In this document: one piece after another, positions 12,453 to 25,236 of the stretch | How positions within the stretch are numbered: position 1 is the stretch's first letter | Layout: each line of letters opens with the position of its first letter | Assembly: GCF_015832195.1 (NCBI RefSeq) | Contig: NC_052018.1 | Coordinates: 38,569,052-38,633,051 of the forward strand | From: Motacilla alba alba | Lineage: Eukaryota > Chordata > Aves > Passeriformes > Motacillidae | Length of the DNA: 64,000 bases | Reading direction: 5' to 3' | Translations under genes and position numbers: made by a program | Notes under the pieces: model-generated | Database searches by the model: none | Told to the model about the DNA's origin: nothing | Seen by the model: the letters and a program-made list of their open reading frames with translations, nothing else

Positions 12453-15231
12453 TTCTTAAATCTCCTGACAGAGAAGGCCTATTTCTATACTTTACACACT
12501 ATGACACTATGGAAACTCATATAGTAAGAATTTTGTGGCATGTTTGATTACTTAGCATTCACCTGTTGTGTGACTCTACACACAAAATTTCATCCAGCTA
12601 TCTGATGTTCCCTAGTGAACTTGTATAAAGATGGTTTTTTTATTATAGTATGAAGATTTGATCTCTAGAACTTTTGATATCTAGTCTTTTCTTGCCATTC
12701 AGCTACTGATTCACTGTGATCAAATTATCCCTTTATTACTTTTCAACTTAGTTGTTTGGGGTTTTTTTTTGTGAGCAAAATGAGTGGAAGTCTTTTAGTA
12801 TAACAGAGTAGATCATTTTGCAGTCATCAAATAATATTTGTTGATTTTATACATACCATGTGTGGGTATTTCAGTAAGAATTCTTTGTAGAACACATGTA
12901 AATGTCTTGCAGAAGAATATACAGAATTATTCTTTTTTCGTAGCAATACCAGTCCTAATATAGTCTGGCTATAGTGAACACATGAAAACATGCATTTGAT
13001 TCCTACACCATGATGACATTTTTATCCTTCTAGTGAAGAGTGAATTTTTTCATTACTCTTATTTTCAGTCTTGGTTCAGCCCAAGAAGTAAGAAGGTATT
13101 TTTTAGAAACTGTAATTAAGAAAGTATAAGGAGATTATGTGTGAAGAATTTCTTGCACATCAGTTCTCTAAATATATGGTCTAAATATGCTGCAAGCTAT
13201 TTGTAAAACATTGATGACACATTACTTATTTTTCTGTGCATAAATATATCCTCTTCTTCATCATATTACTCTCTTTGTTATATGTTTTTGTTCTAAGAGC
13301 AATTTACTGGCTTTTAAGATAACTATAAAGCATCACAACAAGTATTAAATCAAAATAAAAAATATTAAAGGCTTCAGCTGTCTTATAGTTAGTTCTCTGA
13401 AAAAAAATCAGAACAGCTGAAAACTAATCTGTCCAACAACTTGCATTAATCATTAAGTTTATTATTTAAACTGATAGACATATTTATGAACACTACTTTC
13501 AAATTTTTAACAAGGAAAATTATTTTGAAGAAGGAGGGGAAAAGCAGAGCAAAAGATGGGGCATAAAGTATAGAAAGCAGTAAGAGGAAATAGCTCTTTG
13601 TCACAACTGTTACAGAGGTCCCAAAATGCTTCTGGAGATTGCATAGGCCCTGTCCAGGCTTGGTGTATCCTTAGGACTGATTTTGTCAGGCAGTTATGTG
13701 GAAGCTACAACAGTTCTGTTATATATATAGTTCCTATATCAAAATAGGCTGTATTCCATAGGATCAGATAGCATTTGCTTAGAGTTCTTTCAGTTTTGAA
13801 TTAGATCCAACACATATAAAAGAAGAATCAATCAATGTGGTTTGAACTCTATGTAGAAAGAGGATGGAGTAAGACACACAGAGACTTCAGGGATTAGAAA
13901 ACTCAAATACAAAACTAGTCACCTCACCATGCCTATTCCCATCAGTTCTCTCAAACCAACTTGTCCAGTGATTGTGCTTTCTCCTCTGTCTACTGGCAGC
14001 TGACCAGCATAGCTTCAATGACTTTACCATTAAAGCTTTTTTGGCACTATGTTTCCTCTCACCATTTTCTGTTCTTTAAAATGAAATCAGCGTTCATGTT
14101 AAATTATGCAATAAGCACATGCATTGGACAGGCATGATGCACGTTTGCTCATGGAATTTGTCAAACCTACTTCAATTGATGGGAAAAGATTGTGTGATTT
14201 TTGCACTGTAGCTTTACAGCCAACTAGCTGGTAACCCAGAAAAGCCTCTTTTTTTTTTTTTTTTCTTTTTTTTTTTTTTTTTGTCTGAGCCAAATTTGTA
14301 CAGGAGAGGCAAGAATAAAGCATGAGCAATAGTTCAAATGCTGTTCCTGTTCCTTGCAGTGTGCTTAATTCTTTACATCTGCTGTTGATTCTAGCTGAGA
14401 GTTTTCGTGCTAAAGTAAAAGAGCAAGGAGAAGAGACACAAGGCAGCTCTAGGGAAGGCAGCAGAGGCTTTGGTTCAGGAAAGGGGAGAAGGACTGGCAG
14501 TGATAACAAGACTGAAGATTTCATTTGACTTAATGCAACAAAAACTTGTAATTGTTAGCCATGATCTGAGGTAATTCCTTCCTCTTTCTTCTCTCAGCTA
14601 TGGAAAATCAGCCTAGCCTGGTCAGGCCACTATGTGTATGAGCTTAAGGTGAAATATTTCTTATTCCAAATAGGGTTATCATTATTCCTCATTAATACTA
14701 CGGGATGCACTAAGCATAAGGATCATCTTGTAGGTATTTAAACAATGGAAAGAAAAAAACCTCACTGTCTTACAGACACAGTTGAGTATTTAGCTGATTG
14801 CAGCTACTCACAGCCTCCAGCTGTCTTTACTAGAGTTATCTATTTATTTAAATAAAGGTGTCATAGCAGAACACTGTCCCAGGCAGTCCAGACATAGTTG
14901 TTTTTTGTTTTTTTTTTTTAAAGTTAAAAAATTCCAGGTGGGTTGCATTTTTAGATGCCAGTGGTTTGAAATCATAGGTTAGCAAATACCAGGAAGTCTT
15001 TATTAATCTATGGCAAGACATGACACTGAGGAAAATGATTCTTCCTCAAATACACAGCAAATCTTTTGCAGTTAAGCTTGAAGCTATATCTGAAGTAGTG
15101 CTCTATTTATATAGGGGTTGTTCTCTATTTTACCTGTTTTGAAAATATGACTTATAAGTTTCTTCCTATATTGCAGTTACTTTCTCAAATTTGAGTACCT
15201 AGGAAAGTCAAGAGTATCACAGCATATTCTG
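12453..15231. other. AT-rich non-coding DNA
   Basis: No recognisable gene or interspersed repeat. It includes a poly(T) tract broken by one C at 14251-14282. The ORF at 14099-14524 minus contains a lysine run from this tract and is not a credible protein. Confidence 0.5.
14251..14282. repeat. Poly(T) tract
   Basis: Two runs of T separated by a single C. I see no AATAAA signal in the expected position on the minus strand, so there is no support for a retrocopy tail. Confidence 0.85.
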
Positions 15232-15560
15232 AGAAAGGAAAGGAAAAGAAGGGAAGGGAAGGGAAGGGAAGGGAAGGGAAGGGAAGGGAAGGGAAGGGAA
15301 GGGAAGGGAAGGGAAGGGAAGGGAAGGGAAGGGAAGGGAAGGGAAGGGAAGGGAAGGGAAGGGAAGGGAAGGGAAGGGAAGGGAAGGGAAGGGAAGGGAA
15401 GGGAAGGGAAGGGAAGGGAAGGGAAGGGAAGGGAAGGGAAGGGAAGGGAAGGGAAGGAAAGGAAAGGAAAGGAAAGGAAAGGAAAGGAAAGGAAAGGAAA
15501 GGAAAGGAAAGGAAAGGAAAGGAAAGGAAAGGAAAGGAAAGGAAAGGAAAGGAAAGGAAA
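15232..15560 (+). repeat. Long purine-only microsatellite (GGGAA)41 then (GGAAA)21
   Basis: After a short GAAAGGAAAGGAAAAGAA lead-in, GGGAA repeats perfectly 41 times (15251-15455). It switches to GGAAA for 21 perfect units (15456-15560) before ending at AAGGACATG. The plus strand is entirely purine across the whole block. The minus strand gives a long open frame of repeated Phe-Leu-Ser-Phe-Pro or Ser-Leu-Pro-Phe-Pro, which is an artefact of the repeat. Confidence 0.98.
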
Positions 15561-16779
15561 AAGGACATGCTGTCTTCTAGATTTGTGACAACAGAATGCC
15601 AGGAGAAAGGGATAGTTCTGTCCTTTTGGGGCATGAGGAGGAAATGAGGAAATTGTAAATTAAAAAAAATGTTGCGTGGTGACTGGTAATCTCAGTTAAC
15701 AACTTTTGTAGCTATTCTTGCTGTTGTTATCCTTGAGGCAATTACTGCATTACATATTTAAACGGGTAGTGCCAAATTTTAGAGAAAACAGGTCACAATA
15801 TTTTGTGTTTCCAACATATTTTCTTGAAGATGTTTAGCTGAGAGAGGTAGATCATTTTAAAACATGTTGTTCTAGGCTCATTATGTCTTTTGAAGCCAGA
15901 CAGGAGAGAAACAAAATCTCAGAGACTATTAATGCTTTGGGGCCTACTTAACAGCACATTTCATAAGGAAATGCTAAACCCATACAATTTTTTAAATCTG
16001 CCTTGCTTTGTAGGCCTTTTTTACCCTCTCTTGAATTGTCTTTATCATGCCTTTAAATTAGTTGCTTTTAATGAAAACTAACAAAACGGAATGGACAGGT
16101 TGATGTGAAGCTCAACCAAGAATGAGTGACTTGGGAGGCAAATCTTATTTATAGATATGCTTTATCCTAGTGCTCCACATTCAGAATAAAGTAACACTTT
16201 AAATATTTGAGATGGGGTTTGAGAGGTGTGTAGGAAATATGAACACCACTTGTACATAAAGGGATTGCTGGTCGTTTTAGTCTTAGCATGCAAATCTCTT
16301 ATGCAGATCTGAAAATACTGTTTTGACGCTCTGCAATATTGTAATCATCTTTTGGTATTTTTAAAGCTGTAACCCAATAAATTTTTTTTGGAAAAAAAAG
16401 TTAAAACAATATGATGGCAATTACATACATCAGTCAAATGATTTTTTGAGCACCTGGAGGTCCTACTTTGGTATTATCTTTCTGTTTTCACTTTGTTTCT
16501 AATGAATATTATCTGGTTATGAAAAGACAGGGTCAATTAAATGTCAGCGAGAGACAATGACAGTCAGGAAGGGGAATCAAATTAAATGTTTCAGAAATTG
16601 TAGGTGATCTGTGATCTGCAACACATCAGCAATGCTCTCCCAAGGTAATGCTGTTGACAAACTGTCTAGAAAGATTTTCTGTTATAATAAGCTGGTGTGA
16701 TCCAGATATTTTCCAAATTTGTTCTTCCTCTTTATCACAGTAATCTTTGATTACTTAATCTCCCACTTAATCTTTCTTT
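15561..16779. other. AT-rich non-coding DNA
   Basis: No recognisable gene, RNA or interspersed repeat. Confidence 0.5.
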
Positions 16780-17220
16780 GATCTCCTTTCTGATTTTGGT
16801 GGTGCCTGTGATCATGCATTCTGTTCCTCTCTTTCTGCTAATGACGATGGTCTTCAGGCTGCCGCAGGCTCTGTCACTACACCTGCCCAGCCCTGCCCCT
16901 GCTCCCCCACCCCACAGAATCACGATGAGGTGGTGTGGCTCCCTCTCGGCAGACTCACAGCTTTAGTGTGAGGCAGAAGTTGTCGGATCGTGCTGAGTTC
17001 AGGATTCAGAGAAGCACCTTGTTATTTATTGCAAGAGGCAGCTCCTGCCTGTTGCTGCTGAGCTCAGGGGAGGAGGAGCTGCGCCATTCACTCTCTCAGG
17101 GGGAACTGTTGCTTCCCTTCATATCAATTTCTGGCAGCATTGACTGATTTCAGATCTCAGTGGGAGCTTTAAGGCAGGAGTGACTGCATTTCAGTGTGCT
17201 GAGATACTTCTCTAGTCTTC
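16780..17220. other. GC-rich unique block, candidate exon or regulatory element
   Basis: Composition rises well above the AT-rich surroundings, with several CpGs and blocks such as GGAGGAGGAGCTGCGCC near 17070. It does not match any CR1, LTR or SINE pattern that I recognise. Open frames occur on both strands (16735-16923 minus, 16778-16966 plus, 16935-17147 plus) but give no recognisable domain. It could be an untranslated first exon with promoter, a conserved enhancer, or an old unrecognised repeat. A weak donor-like TTGTAGGTGG lies just downstream near 17233. No function is claimed. Confidence 0.35.
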
Positions 17221-19167
17221 CTCTGATAAAGTCTTGTAGGTGGATTTTTCCTCCCTTGCCTCTATTTACAGTGTCCACAAAAAGATATGGTTAAGTTTAG
17301 GGGAAAAAAATTGTGGGCATACATGCTTGTACCTACTGCTGAGAACTGAGCAGTGGTCCAAGATATGGCATGTAAGCAGCAACCTGCAAGATAAGTAAGA
17401 ATTATACATGAAAACTGATAATTTCAGGAAAAAACCCACAATTATCCTGCTACCACCCCTCCTGTTACATAAAATGTGTATCAGGAGTAATAGGAATCAG
17501 TTAAACACTGTGACTATAAGATGATTGCCAAGAATTAACCAAGGCATATGTTGGATTTCATCAGTCATCTCTCAAAATAATTTTCTTTGTAGATATATTT
17601 AGATTTTTTTTTAAAGTGCCCTGTGGTGGACTGAAGATTAAACTCCCCTTATGAAAAAATAAGTTCCTGTTTACAAAAAAAAAAAAACAGCTGTGGCTGA
17701 TGAACAAACATCAGTACTTCTTGATTCAGCCTCAGCCCTTGTAAGAGAGGCTTCCTCCAGAAGGCAGAAACTGCAGCTTGTCCAAGTCCATCCTCTGCAC
17801 ATCCTCTGTGACTGTGGCTCTGGTGTGAACAATTGCCCACAGACATTTTTATCAGCCTTGGGTCTTATAAAAATAATTAAATTAGTAAGAAATATGAAAA
17901 AAACATAGTTATCAAGGTAAATTCTAAATAGAATACTTTCAATGCAGTAAATACAATTTTCAGTGAAGTTATGAAAGCACAAGATGCCTCAAATGCCAGG
18001 CCATTAAGATCAAATGGAAATAAGCTGCACAGAACCCTGTAGGTACGAATACACCTGTAAGACTCCTTACTCTAACTATCAGATTTATAAAATTCTCTAG
18101 ATAGTTAAAGCTCAAGAAAGAAAGCTTGAATGTGAAGAACATGTTAACAGCATTCAGTTGGTAGAAACTTGCTGGATAAACATTCCTGTTTATTCTCAAA
18201 TGAGAATTTTTTACCTGTTGTTTCAGAGTGAAGCGTGACAGAGAACATTTGTGACTATACTCTAAAGCAGCATTGGAAAAGACACGTCCCAAAACATCCT
18301 GCTATTCTTCTGCACAGTGAATCTTTAAAAGATGAGGAACACTATTTCTTCTCAGGATTTGAAATATCAAATATATTATGTCGGTATATGTCTCAATTAC
18401 GCTATTAAGGGCATTGCATAAAATAAAAAATGCCGCTGTAGCATTTAAATAGCTAAATTTCTTTTTCTCATTCCTTTTAATTTTCACACATAGTTTTCAC
18501 CACCAATCATTTTCTCATGCAGTAACTAGCAATTTTTATTCTCTCATTCCTAAACCTCAAGAGGATAACAGCAAGGCTGATACCAACATTTCTCTAAGCT
18601 TTGTAGTACTCAGATTCTCTAACTTCTGATTGAGAATTACATGAACACCTGATTCTGACTAATGATCAGACTTTGCCTTGGGGCAGATTAAAGTGAAACA
18701 ACACTGAATTATTGTATTATTGTTGTGCCTTAAAACTATGTAAACTGATAACTGGCTAACTGCTTTGAAAGGCCTGGTTTTTGGCAATAAAGAGCACTCC
18801 TTTTACACATGCCCAGGGTGCCTACATCACTCGTTATTGCAACAAATGTTTACGTATGTTTAAATAAATAAATATCTAAAAATAAAAATTAAAAAATATA
18901 TGTTTGGTTTATTTTACAACAATTTAGTTGCAATGGAAAGGAGAAATATAGCAATATATTATTGTAGAAATATAGAATCTGTAGAAATATAGCAATATAA
19001 AAGCATAAAAAATAACACTTCAGAAAATTTATAAGGAAAAAAGAAAGAAAGGTTAGAGTGGAGCTATAACACAGAGGAAAGGTATCACCACTCATGGAAT
19101 AAGCAGTGAGACTGGCTTGTTGCAATTTTGATGTCCATTTGGTTAAGTGATGATCTCATTCTTGATC
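17221..19167. other. AT-rich non-coding DNA
   Basis: No recognisable gene. It includes poly(A) around 17676-17688 and a small imperfect repeat of AGAAATATAG motifs around 18945-19000. The open frame at 17693-17908 plus has no recognisable domain. Confidence 0.45.
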
Positions 19168-19730
19168 TGTTGGGTATGGGGGCCCAAACCACAAAGTTCA
19201 GTGGGTTAATATAGATTAGATTTGTATAGAAACACCCTGTGGGGGGGTTTTACACTGTCAGCAGTAACACTGTGTGTCATGCCCAGTCCTCTTGTGGAAA
19301 GCCCTAGAAATGAGACTGGGGATGTTTCAGATGTCTTTGACAGTTTATGACACATTATTAGACATGACAGCTCCTTCTCATGTCAGTGTAGCCGAGCCAG
19401 TTATGCCCCATCAGATGGGAGAAAGACTTTCAGGCCTATGTGTGAATCTCCTGGTACCTCCCCCAAGGGGAGTTTTCACAGCTGAACCAGTTGTGTAAAG
19501 GAGGACATTGTCATGCTAACAACAGCACTGTCCCACCTCACAGAATCTTCTTCTTATCAGTCTCTTCCAGTTACGGCCCAAAATCCAGTTTGTAGCCCCC
19601 ATGGTGGGTGGTTTGTGCTCACCCCCTCTGCCCCTGGGCTGTGACCCTGCACATCCTCAGCAAAGCACTGCTGCTTTTGCAAATGGCCAATTGTTTGAGT
19701 CATTAAACATTAAGACTTGTCTCTCTCTCA
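19168..19730 (+). mobile_element. Probable solo LTR, unnamed avian ERV family
   Basis: About 563 bp starting TGTTGGGTATGGGGGCCC and ending near TCTCTCTCA. Near the right end is GTCATTAAACATTAAGAC, an ATTAAA-type poly(A) signal in the position expected for R. The sequence has many TG and CA dinucleotides where CpG would be expected in an active LTR. The block ends exactly where a second, better recognised LTR begins. I am less certain of this one than of the others because I recognise the pattern only loosely. Confidence 0.45.
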
Positions 19731-20128
19731 AGAGGGAACGCAGCCAGGACAGCTGACACCAGCTGACCAAAGGGATATTCTACAGCATGTGGCATCACGC
19801 TCAACATAAAAAAAATGAGGAAAGCAGGAGGAATGAGTGGGAAGCTTGAAGTGATGGCATTTGTCTTCATGAATAACCATCACATGTGAAGGAGCCTCTG
19901 CTTTCCTGGGGATGGCTGAACACCTGCCTGCCCTTGAAGAGCAGTGAATTATTCCCTTATTTTTATTTGCTACTGTTTGCAGCTTTTGGTTTACCTGTTA
20001 AACTGTCTTTGTCTCAACACACAAGTTTTGTCACTTTTACTTCTGCAATTTCCTCCCTCATCCCACTGTTGGTCAGTAAGGGGGTGGCTGCAGGGTGCTT
20101 AGTTGCTGGCTGAATTTAAACCATGACA
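19731..20128 (+). mobile_element. 5'-truncated LTR, same family as 936-1531
   Basis: Matches the LTR at 936-1531 from its GGGAGCACAGCCAGGACAG block onward. It shares the 'gctgaccaaagggatattc' block, 'ctgaacacctgcctgccc', the TTACCTGTTAAACTGTC block and the AACCATGACA end (here at 20119-20128). The first third of the LTR is missing, and in its place lies the right end of the preceding LTR-like block. Confidence 0.8.
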
Positions 20129-20418
20129 ACCTTCAGGTGTTCTTGATGCTTCACTGATGCTACAGCATCATCTCCACTTGTGCATCTGGGCTATGAACAA
20201 AGTCAGGGAAACAATCCATGTTCAGCCAATTTGTTGGTATATTTTATAATAGTTTTCAAACTACAGTGATGTCCTGATCCAGATCATAAGGTCACCACAC
20301 AACCAATTATTCTGGCATGAATTACAGTGATCACATGCTACAGCAAAATACATGGAGAAGATGAGTGGAAGGAAAGCTCTCAACACCATATCGTTGGTGA
20401 AGACATGATCTCATGTAG

Positions 20419-20930
20419 CAATAGAATCATAGTTTGTGTTGGTTGGAAGGGACCTTAAAGAGCATCTAGTCTAATCTCCTTGCAATGAATAGGAAATATT
20501 TCATTAAGTCAGGCTGCTCAGAGCTGGGTCCAACCTCATCTTCAAAGTTTTTAGGGGTGGGGTATCCATCACCTATCTGTGTAAACTCTTCCTGTGTTTC
20601 ACCATCCTCATTTTAAAAATCCTTTCCTCTCTTTAATCTAAATCTACTCTCAGGTCAAACACATTACCTCTGCTCCTACTGCACCAGACCCTGCTTAAGA
20701 GTCTGTCCCCAACTTTTTTTTTTCTTATAGGGTCTCTTTAATTACTGGAAGGCTTCCCCAGCCTTGCAATAATTAAATAATTAATAATATAAGGTCTCCT
20801 GGGGCCTTCTCTTTCTCAGGTTGAACAACTCTGACTCTCCCAGCCTTTTCCCATAAGAGTTGTGGTCAGCATTCTGACAATCTTGGTGGCCCTCATCTGC
20901 ACCCAATCCAGCAGGTCCGTGTTGTTCCTG
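20419..20930 (-). mobile_element. CR1 LINE 3' end, antisense
   Basis: Minus-strand CR1 3' end. On the plus strand it begins AATAGAATCATAGTTTG, then GTTGGTTGGAAGGGACC, the reverse complement of the standard CR1 terminus. It continues through the 'ctgctcagagctgggtccaacc' and 'ctctttctcaggttgaaca' blocks to about 20930. It holds a poly(T) run and an AATTAAATAATTAAT insertion that are not in the usual CR1 pattern. Short conserved-looking sequence to about 21060 could be further CR1 but is not clear. Confidence 0.9.
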
Positions 20931-23900
20931 ACCAGCCAATCATAGACAAAAGGAAACACTCTGACCAGTATAAATACATTTTGTTATGGAGGCTGCAGTG
21001 CAGTGCCCAACCTCTTGTTCTCCTGAGGCCATTAAGTGCCCTCATGGCAACTTAAGTAGAAATCAGAAATGGCAATGCTTTACATTACCCTTAATAATTT
21101 AGCTGTGGGAAGAAGGAAGTTTTCTTCTACATAGTAATTTCCTTTCCCAATAGTATATCGGCAGTTGTAGCATTTATTTTGTTACTGATCACTTGATTAT
21201 TATTAATTAGTATAATTTAGTCATTAATTAATAATTATTTTCAAAGCTTGAAATTTATATTCTTATGTCTAATCCTTGCCAGTTAAGCCTTTGTTGAATC
21301 TGAAACTTCTTCATTTCTGTCAGTGTGTTTGTTACTTACACTCATTTACTGAAAGCAGAGCACTGAAAACTTGGGACAACCCACCTGACAAACATAATTT
21401 CGTAAGCTTCTATATCTAAGGATAGCTTAATTAGGAACAATACTTCATTTGAAAGAAGGGAAAATTAGAACAGCAAGATGATCAATAATTTTAAAAAAGT
21501 CTTTGAAAATATTGCTTTGGCAATTGGAAAATAGTTCTATTGATTCAAGAAAGAATAAGAAATTTCCCTGAGTAAAGAAAAGATGAAAATATCATTAGGT
21601 TCACCAAATTCTCTTTTTTTCATGTCTGCTTGATTTGGGTGTTAATTAATAACATTAATAAGCCTAATTCTAAAGCAAATCTTTGCACTATGTAATTGTG
21701 TGATCTAGATAGTGAAATAAACTTCATTTTGTCAACCTGGAAAGCACTGGAAAGTTAATGCTGTTACATCTGGCTGTTTCCAGTGTGTGTTTGTGCATTC
21801 TGGATATAGAACATTATGAATTGTCACTTCTCACTGAAATTTGGGTTCTCCATTACAAAGTACAGGGATACGAGATCTTTGCATCTTCCCTGGTCCCTTT
21901 CTAATGTATAAATGAATCAGAATACTACTGACCTCATGTTTTCTGTTTGGGGGAGAGTTAACTTAATGAAAGCATGGTGGCAACCAGCTTAGGGCTGCTT
22001 TCAGGGGACCTTATAGTGACAGGAGAGAGAACTCATTAAAACAACAAGATAAGAGATGTAAAGGTGTATGTATATCTAAATCAGCCAGACTTTCATGGGG
22101 GACTAAACTGCTTGCCTATCAATCTCCTGCAGCAGTCTGTAAAATAGAGGCACTGAAATAATGCCCTCATCTCTCCCCCAAGGAAATGCAGATGTTCATG
22201 TGCTTTATCAGGATCTTTGATCTGAAAATTTTAAAGAATTGTACCTTTTCTGTTTTAGGAAGCAGCTGTCTTTTAGGTAGAAATAATCTCCTCCTCCCCT
22301 GTGTTTTGTTTTAAGGTGGAAAAGGCAGGTCTGTGTATCAAGTGGGATTGAATATACTCATGTTTATGGATAAAAGGGTTATATGATTCACGATAAAAAG
22401 TATACATGTGTTATATATGTGTCTACCTTTGATTATGTGCATTGGAATTCTCAAGTATACATTGTGTACATAAATGAATATATGATGTAAACATACATAG
22501 AAATACTTATTATATACATATTTAATCTTCAACATATACATCATAGTTTACACTGACATAGAAAAGGATTGTATGCAGACATTTTTTCAGAAAATGAGAT
22601 GCATGTGTTGTGTCTAGAGCTTTTCTGTACAGCAGAAATATCTTTACATTGGATTTCTAAACTGAAATCCAATTACTGAAAATATAGAGCGACTGTCAAA
22701 ATAAAGCCACTGTAACTGTTTGGTAAATATATGTACATACTCAGCCTTCCACATTCATGTTTATGAGTGAATAAGTATAACTCTCTATATATATCTATGC
22801 ACCTATATATTAATATACCACTATATCTAGAACATTCTAGATGATTGTAAAGGTGATATGTCACCTGCTACTTTAAAATTTTTTTGATATAAATATATAT
22901 GTGTATTTATATATGTGTGGTTTTTTATTTTATATAAAAACATATATAAACATACATACATATTAAATATTTTTAGCTGTCTATGTATGACTCCTTGGAA
23001 ACATATTACTCAAAAAGTAAATAAAACTTAATTTTTTTAATGTTATTTTATTTTCTCTCTCCTTTCCACACCCTGTTTTTTTTTTCAGAAAAGGAAAGAT
23101 TTTTGCATACTTTTTTTTTTTTCCTTTAGAAAATATGGTAAACCAAGATGGTTTTTGGTTTCAGTTTTTTTCTTTGCCTCTTTTAAATTTTTTTTAGTAT
23201 TCAACAGACACAGTATCCCTGTATGGTTGAAAAATATGCCTTAATGTGCTTTTGTAAAGCTTATATTTCTCTCATATGTTTCTTTTAATCTTTCTTCTTT
23301 TGTCAACATATATAATGCTTAAACCTCAGATCATATTTATTGAAATGATCCTAAAATAATTGTATTCAAGATGAGATCAGAATGAACAGACTATTCTAAA
23401 AATTACTTTTCACTTTCAGCTGATCTGGTTTCCCCCACATTTCAAAAACTATAAAAGTATTTTTGCAGGTCAGGTGATCCAACCGAGAGTTCACACTTTC
23501 AATCCAGTGTGAACTTACTCTATGTAAGACAATTAAATACTTTATAGTCAAATATATTATTCTGTATTTTTTTCATAAAATCATTGCAAATGTATGAAGC
23601 CAAATCATTCCAAACATCATTAATTTGGCAAATTAGACTGGGCTTCACTTTTGCTTTGGGGAAGTTTTCACAGTTGTTTTTTTTTTTTTCCTGAGGCTCT
23701 TAATATTTTAATCTCTGTATTCATTCACATATTTCAGTGATCCTTGATATAACATAAATTTGGTTGTTTTGTTGTCTTCAGGGGGAAGTTATTTAAGCTA
23801 GAACCATTTCTAGTTATTTTTTCCTACCGAGTTTAGCAAAAAAGGTGAATTTGTGACAGTTTTTACAAAATCTCCTTATCTAGCGCACTATGTGCAGCAT

Positions 23901-24619
23901 AAAACTTTCTTGCAAAGCTTTTGGTTAAGAGATTTTGAGATTCATAGACATCAGAAAAAATTGTGTTCTTTATTTAGGTCTTCACTCTTAACAGTAGTTC
24001 CTAGAGTTACATTTAATTGTCTGCTGATAAAGATATTTTTTGTTTATTCATCTTAATCGTGCTTTGTTTTCAGTAACGGTGCTGGAGATTCCATCGTGAG
24101 CAATAGCTTTTAACTTGTGTTCCTGTGTTGTAACAGCCTGGCAAAAAAGATTCAAAATTGTGCCACTGGGACTACATTCCTGCTTTTCTGGGGTCTTGTT
24201 ATCAGATAACTAAAGCTTTACAGCAACTTTTGTGCAATAATATTGCATGGTTCCCAAATCTTCTACAAGAGGTCCAAACTCGATGAAACATTTTGCCTCT
24301 AACAAAAAAAACCACCAGCTGAGCTCAGTATCTGTGAGGGCCAGAGGGAATTGTTATGCAGGCAACTGTTCAGGTGGGTCTCTGCCCATTTCTCACACAT
24401 CCCCATCACGCTTCAAAATCCTACCCCTAAGATGAGTAAACCTAAGATGCTGCAAATTCTAATGTCCCTTTTTTTGGGAGGGAACAGTAAAATGATTTAG
24501 TTTGTTGGTATTTTTTATTACGCATAAAATTTCCAAATGGTGTTTTATTTCACAGTGCTGGTGTAATCAGCATGACTCACATTTGGGGCAAAAGTCTGCC
24601 TCTTAGGACTTGGTACGTC

Positions 24620-24660
<41 letters not shown>

Positions 24661-25236
24661 GAGACAGGAAGGTACAGATCTGCAAGTGATAGGACATGAC
24701 TATTTTTTACACAAATTTTCTCACACTACATTCACAAAGAATTCATGGAGGAATAATTTGCTATATGTCAAAGTTACAGAAAATCTTTGGCATTTTTTGG
24801 ATCACTGACCATGCAAAGAACTTTGTGACAGTTCATTTTTCATTTTTTTTTTTGTATTGTCAGCTTGAAGACAATGGATTGCTACTGATTATGGTCCAAA
24901 ATATGTATTTTCCACATGAGAAAAAGGAGTCAGCAAAGCCTGGCTTCAGAATAAAAAAAAAAAAAAAAAATCATAGAAGTAACAACCTGTAGTATAAGGA
25001 GCTGTATCAGCTTGAAGGGGTAGTAATCACAACTAATGGATTACGATGGGAGTAAAAAAAATTAACCTGGCAGTCTATCATCTTATGGGCTTTCTATATA
25101 TTCCAATCTTCTGTGATATTTGAGAGATCCTTGTCACCTTAATGCTTCTGTGATACCTGTCTTGTGGCTTCAGGATGTCTGCAAGACAAGAGAAAAGATG
25201 ATGGAAGAATCCATATTCAGATGCAGCATGAACTGG
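20931..25236. other. AT-rich non-coding DNA
   Basis: About 4.3 kb with no recognisable gene. It includes a very AT-rich stretch with many TATATA and CATATA motifs at 22340-22990, several T-rich runs, and a 33-base poly(T) at 24624-24656. The block 24060-24440 is slightly richer in GC and unique, but I cannot name it. Confidence 0.45.
24624..24656. repeat. Poly(T), 33 bases
   Basis: Uninterrupted run of T. The adjoining minus-strand sequence has no poly(A) signal and no recognisable gene or LINE end, so origin as a retrocopy tail is unsupported. Confidence 0.95.

Noticed and set aside
15185..15634. 149-codon minus-strand open frame of repeated Phe-Leu-Ser-Phe-Pro
   Set aside because: It is only the translation of the GGGAA/GGAAA microsatellite, which has no stop in this frame. 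There is no independent coding evidence.
24624..24656. Poly(T) as the tail of an antisense processed pseudogene
   Set aside because: The adjacent minus-strand sequence has no poly(A) signal and no recognisable coding sequence or LINE end.
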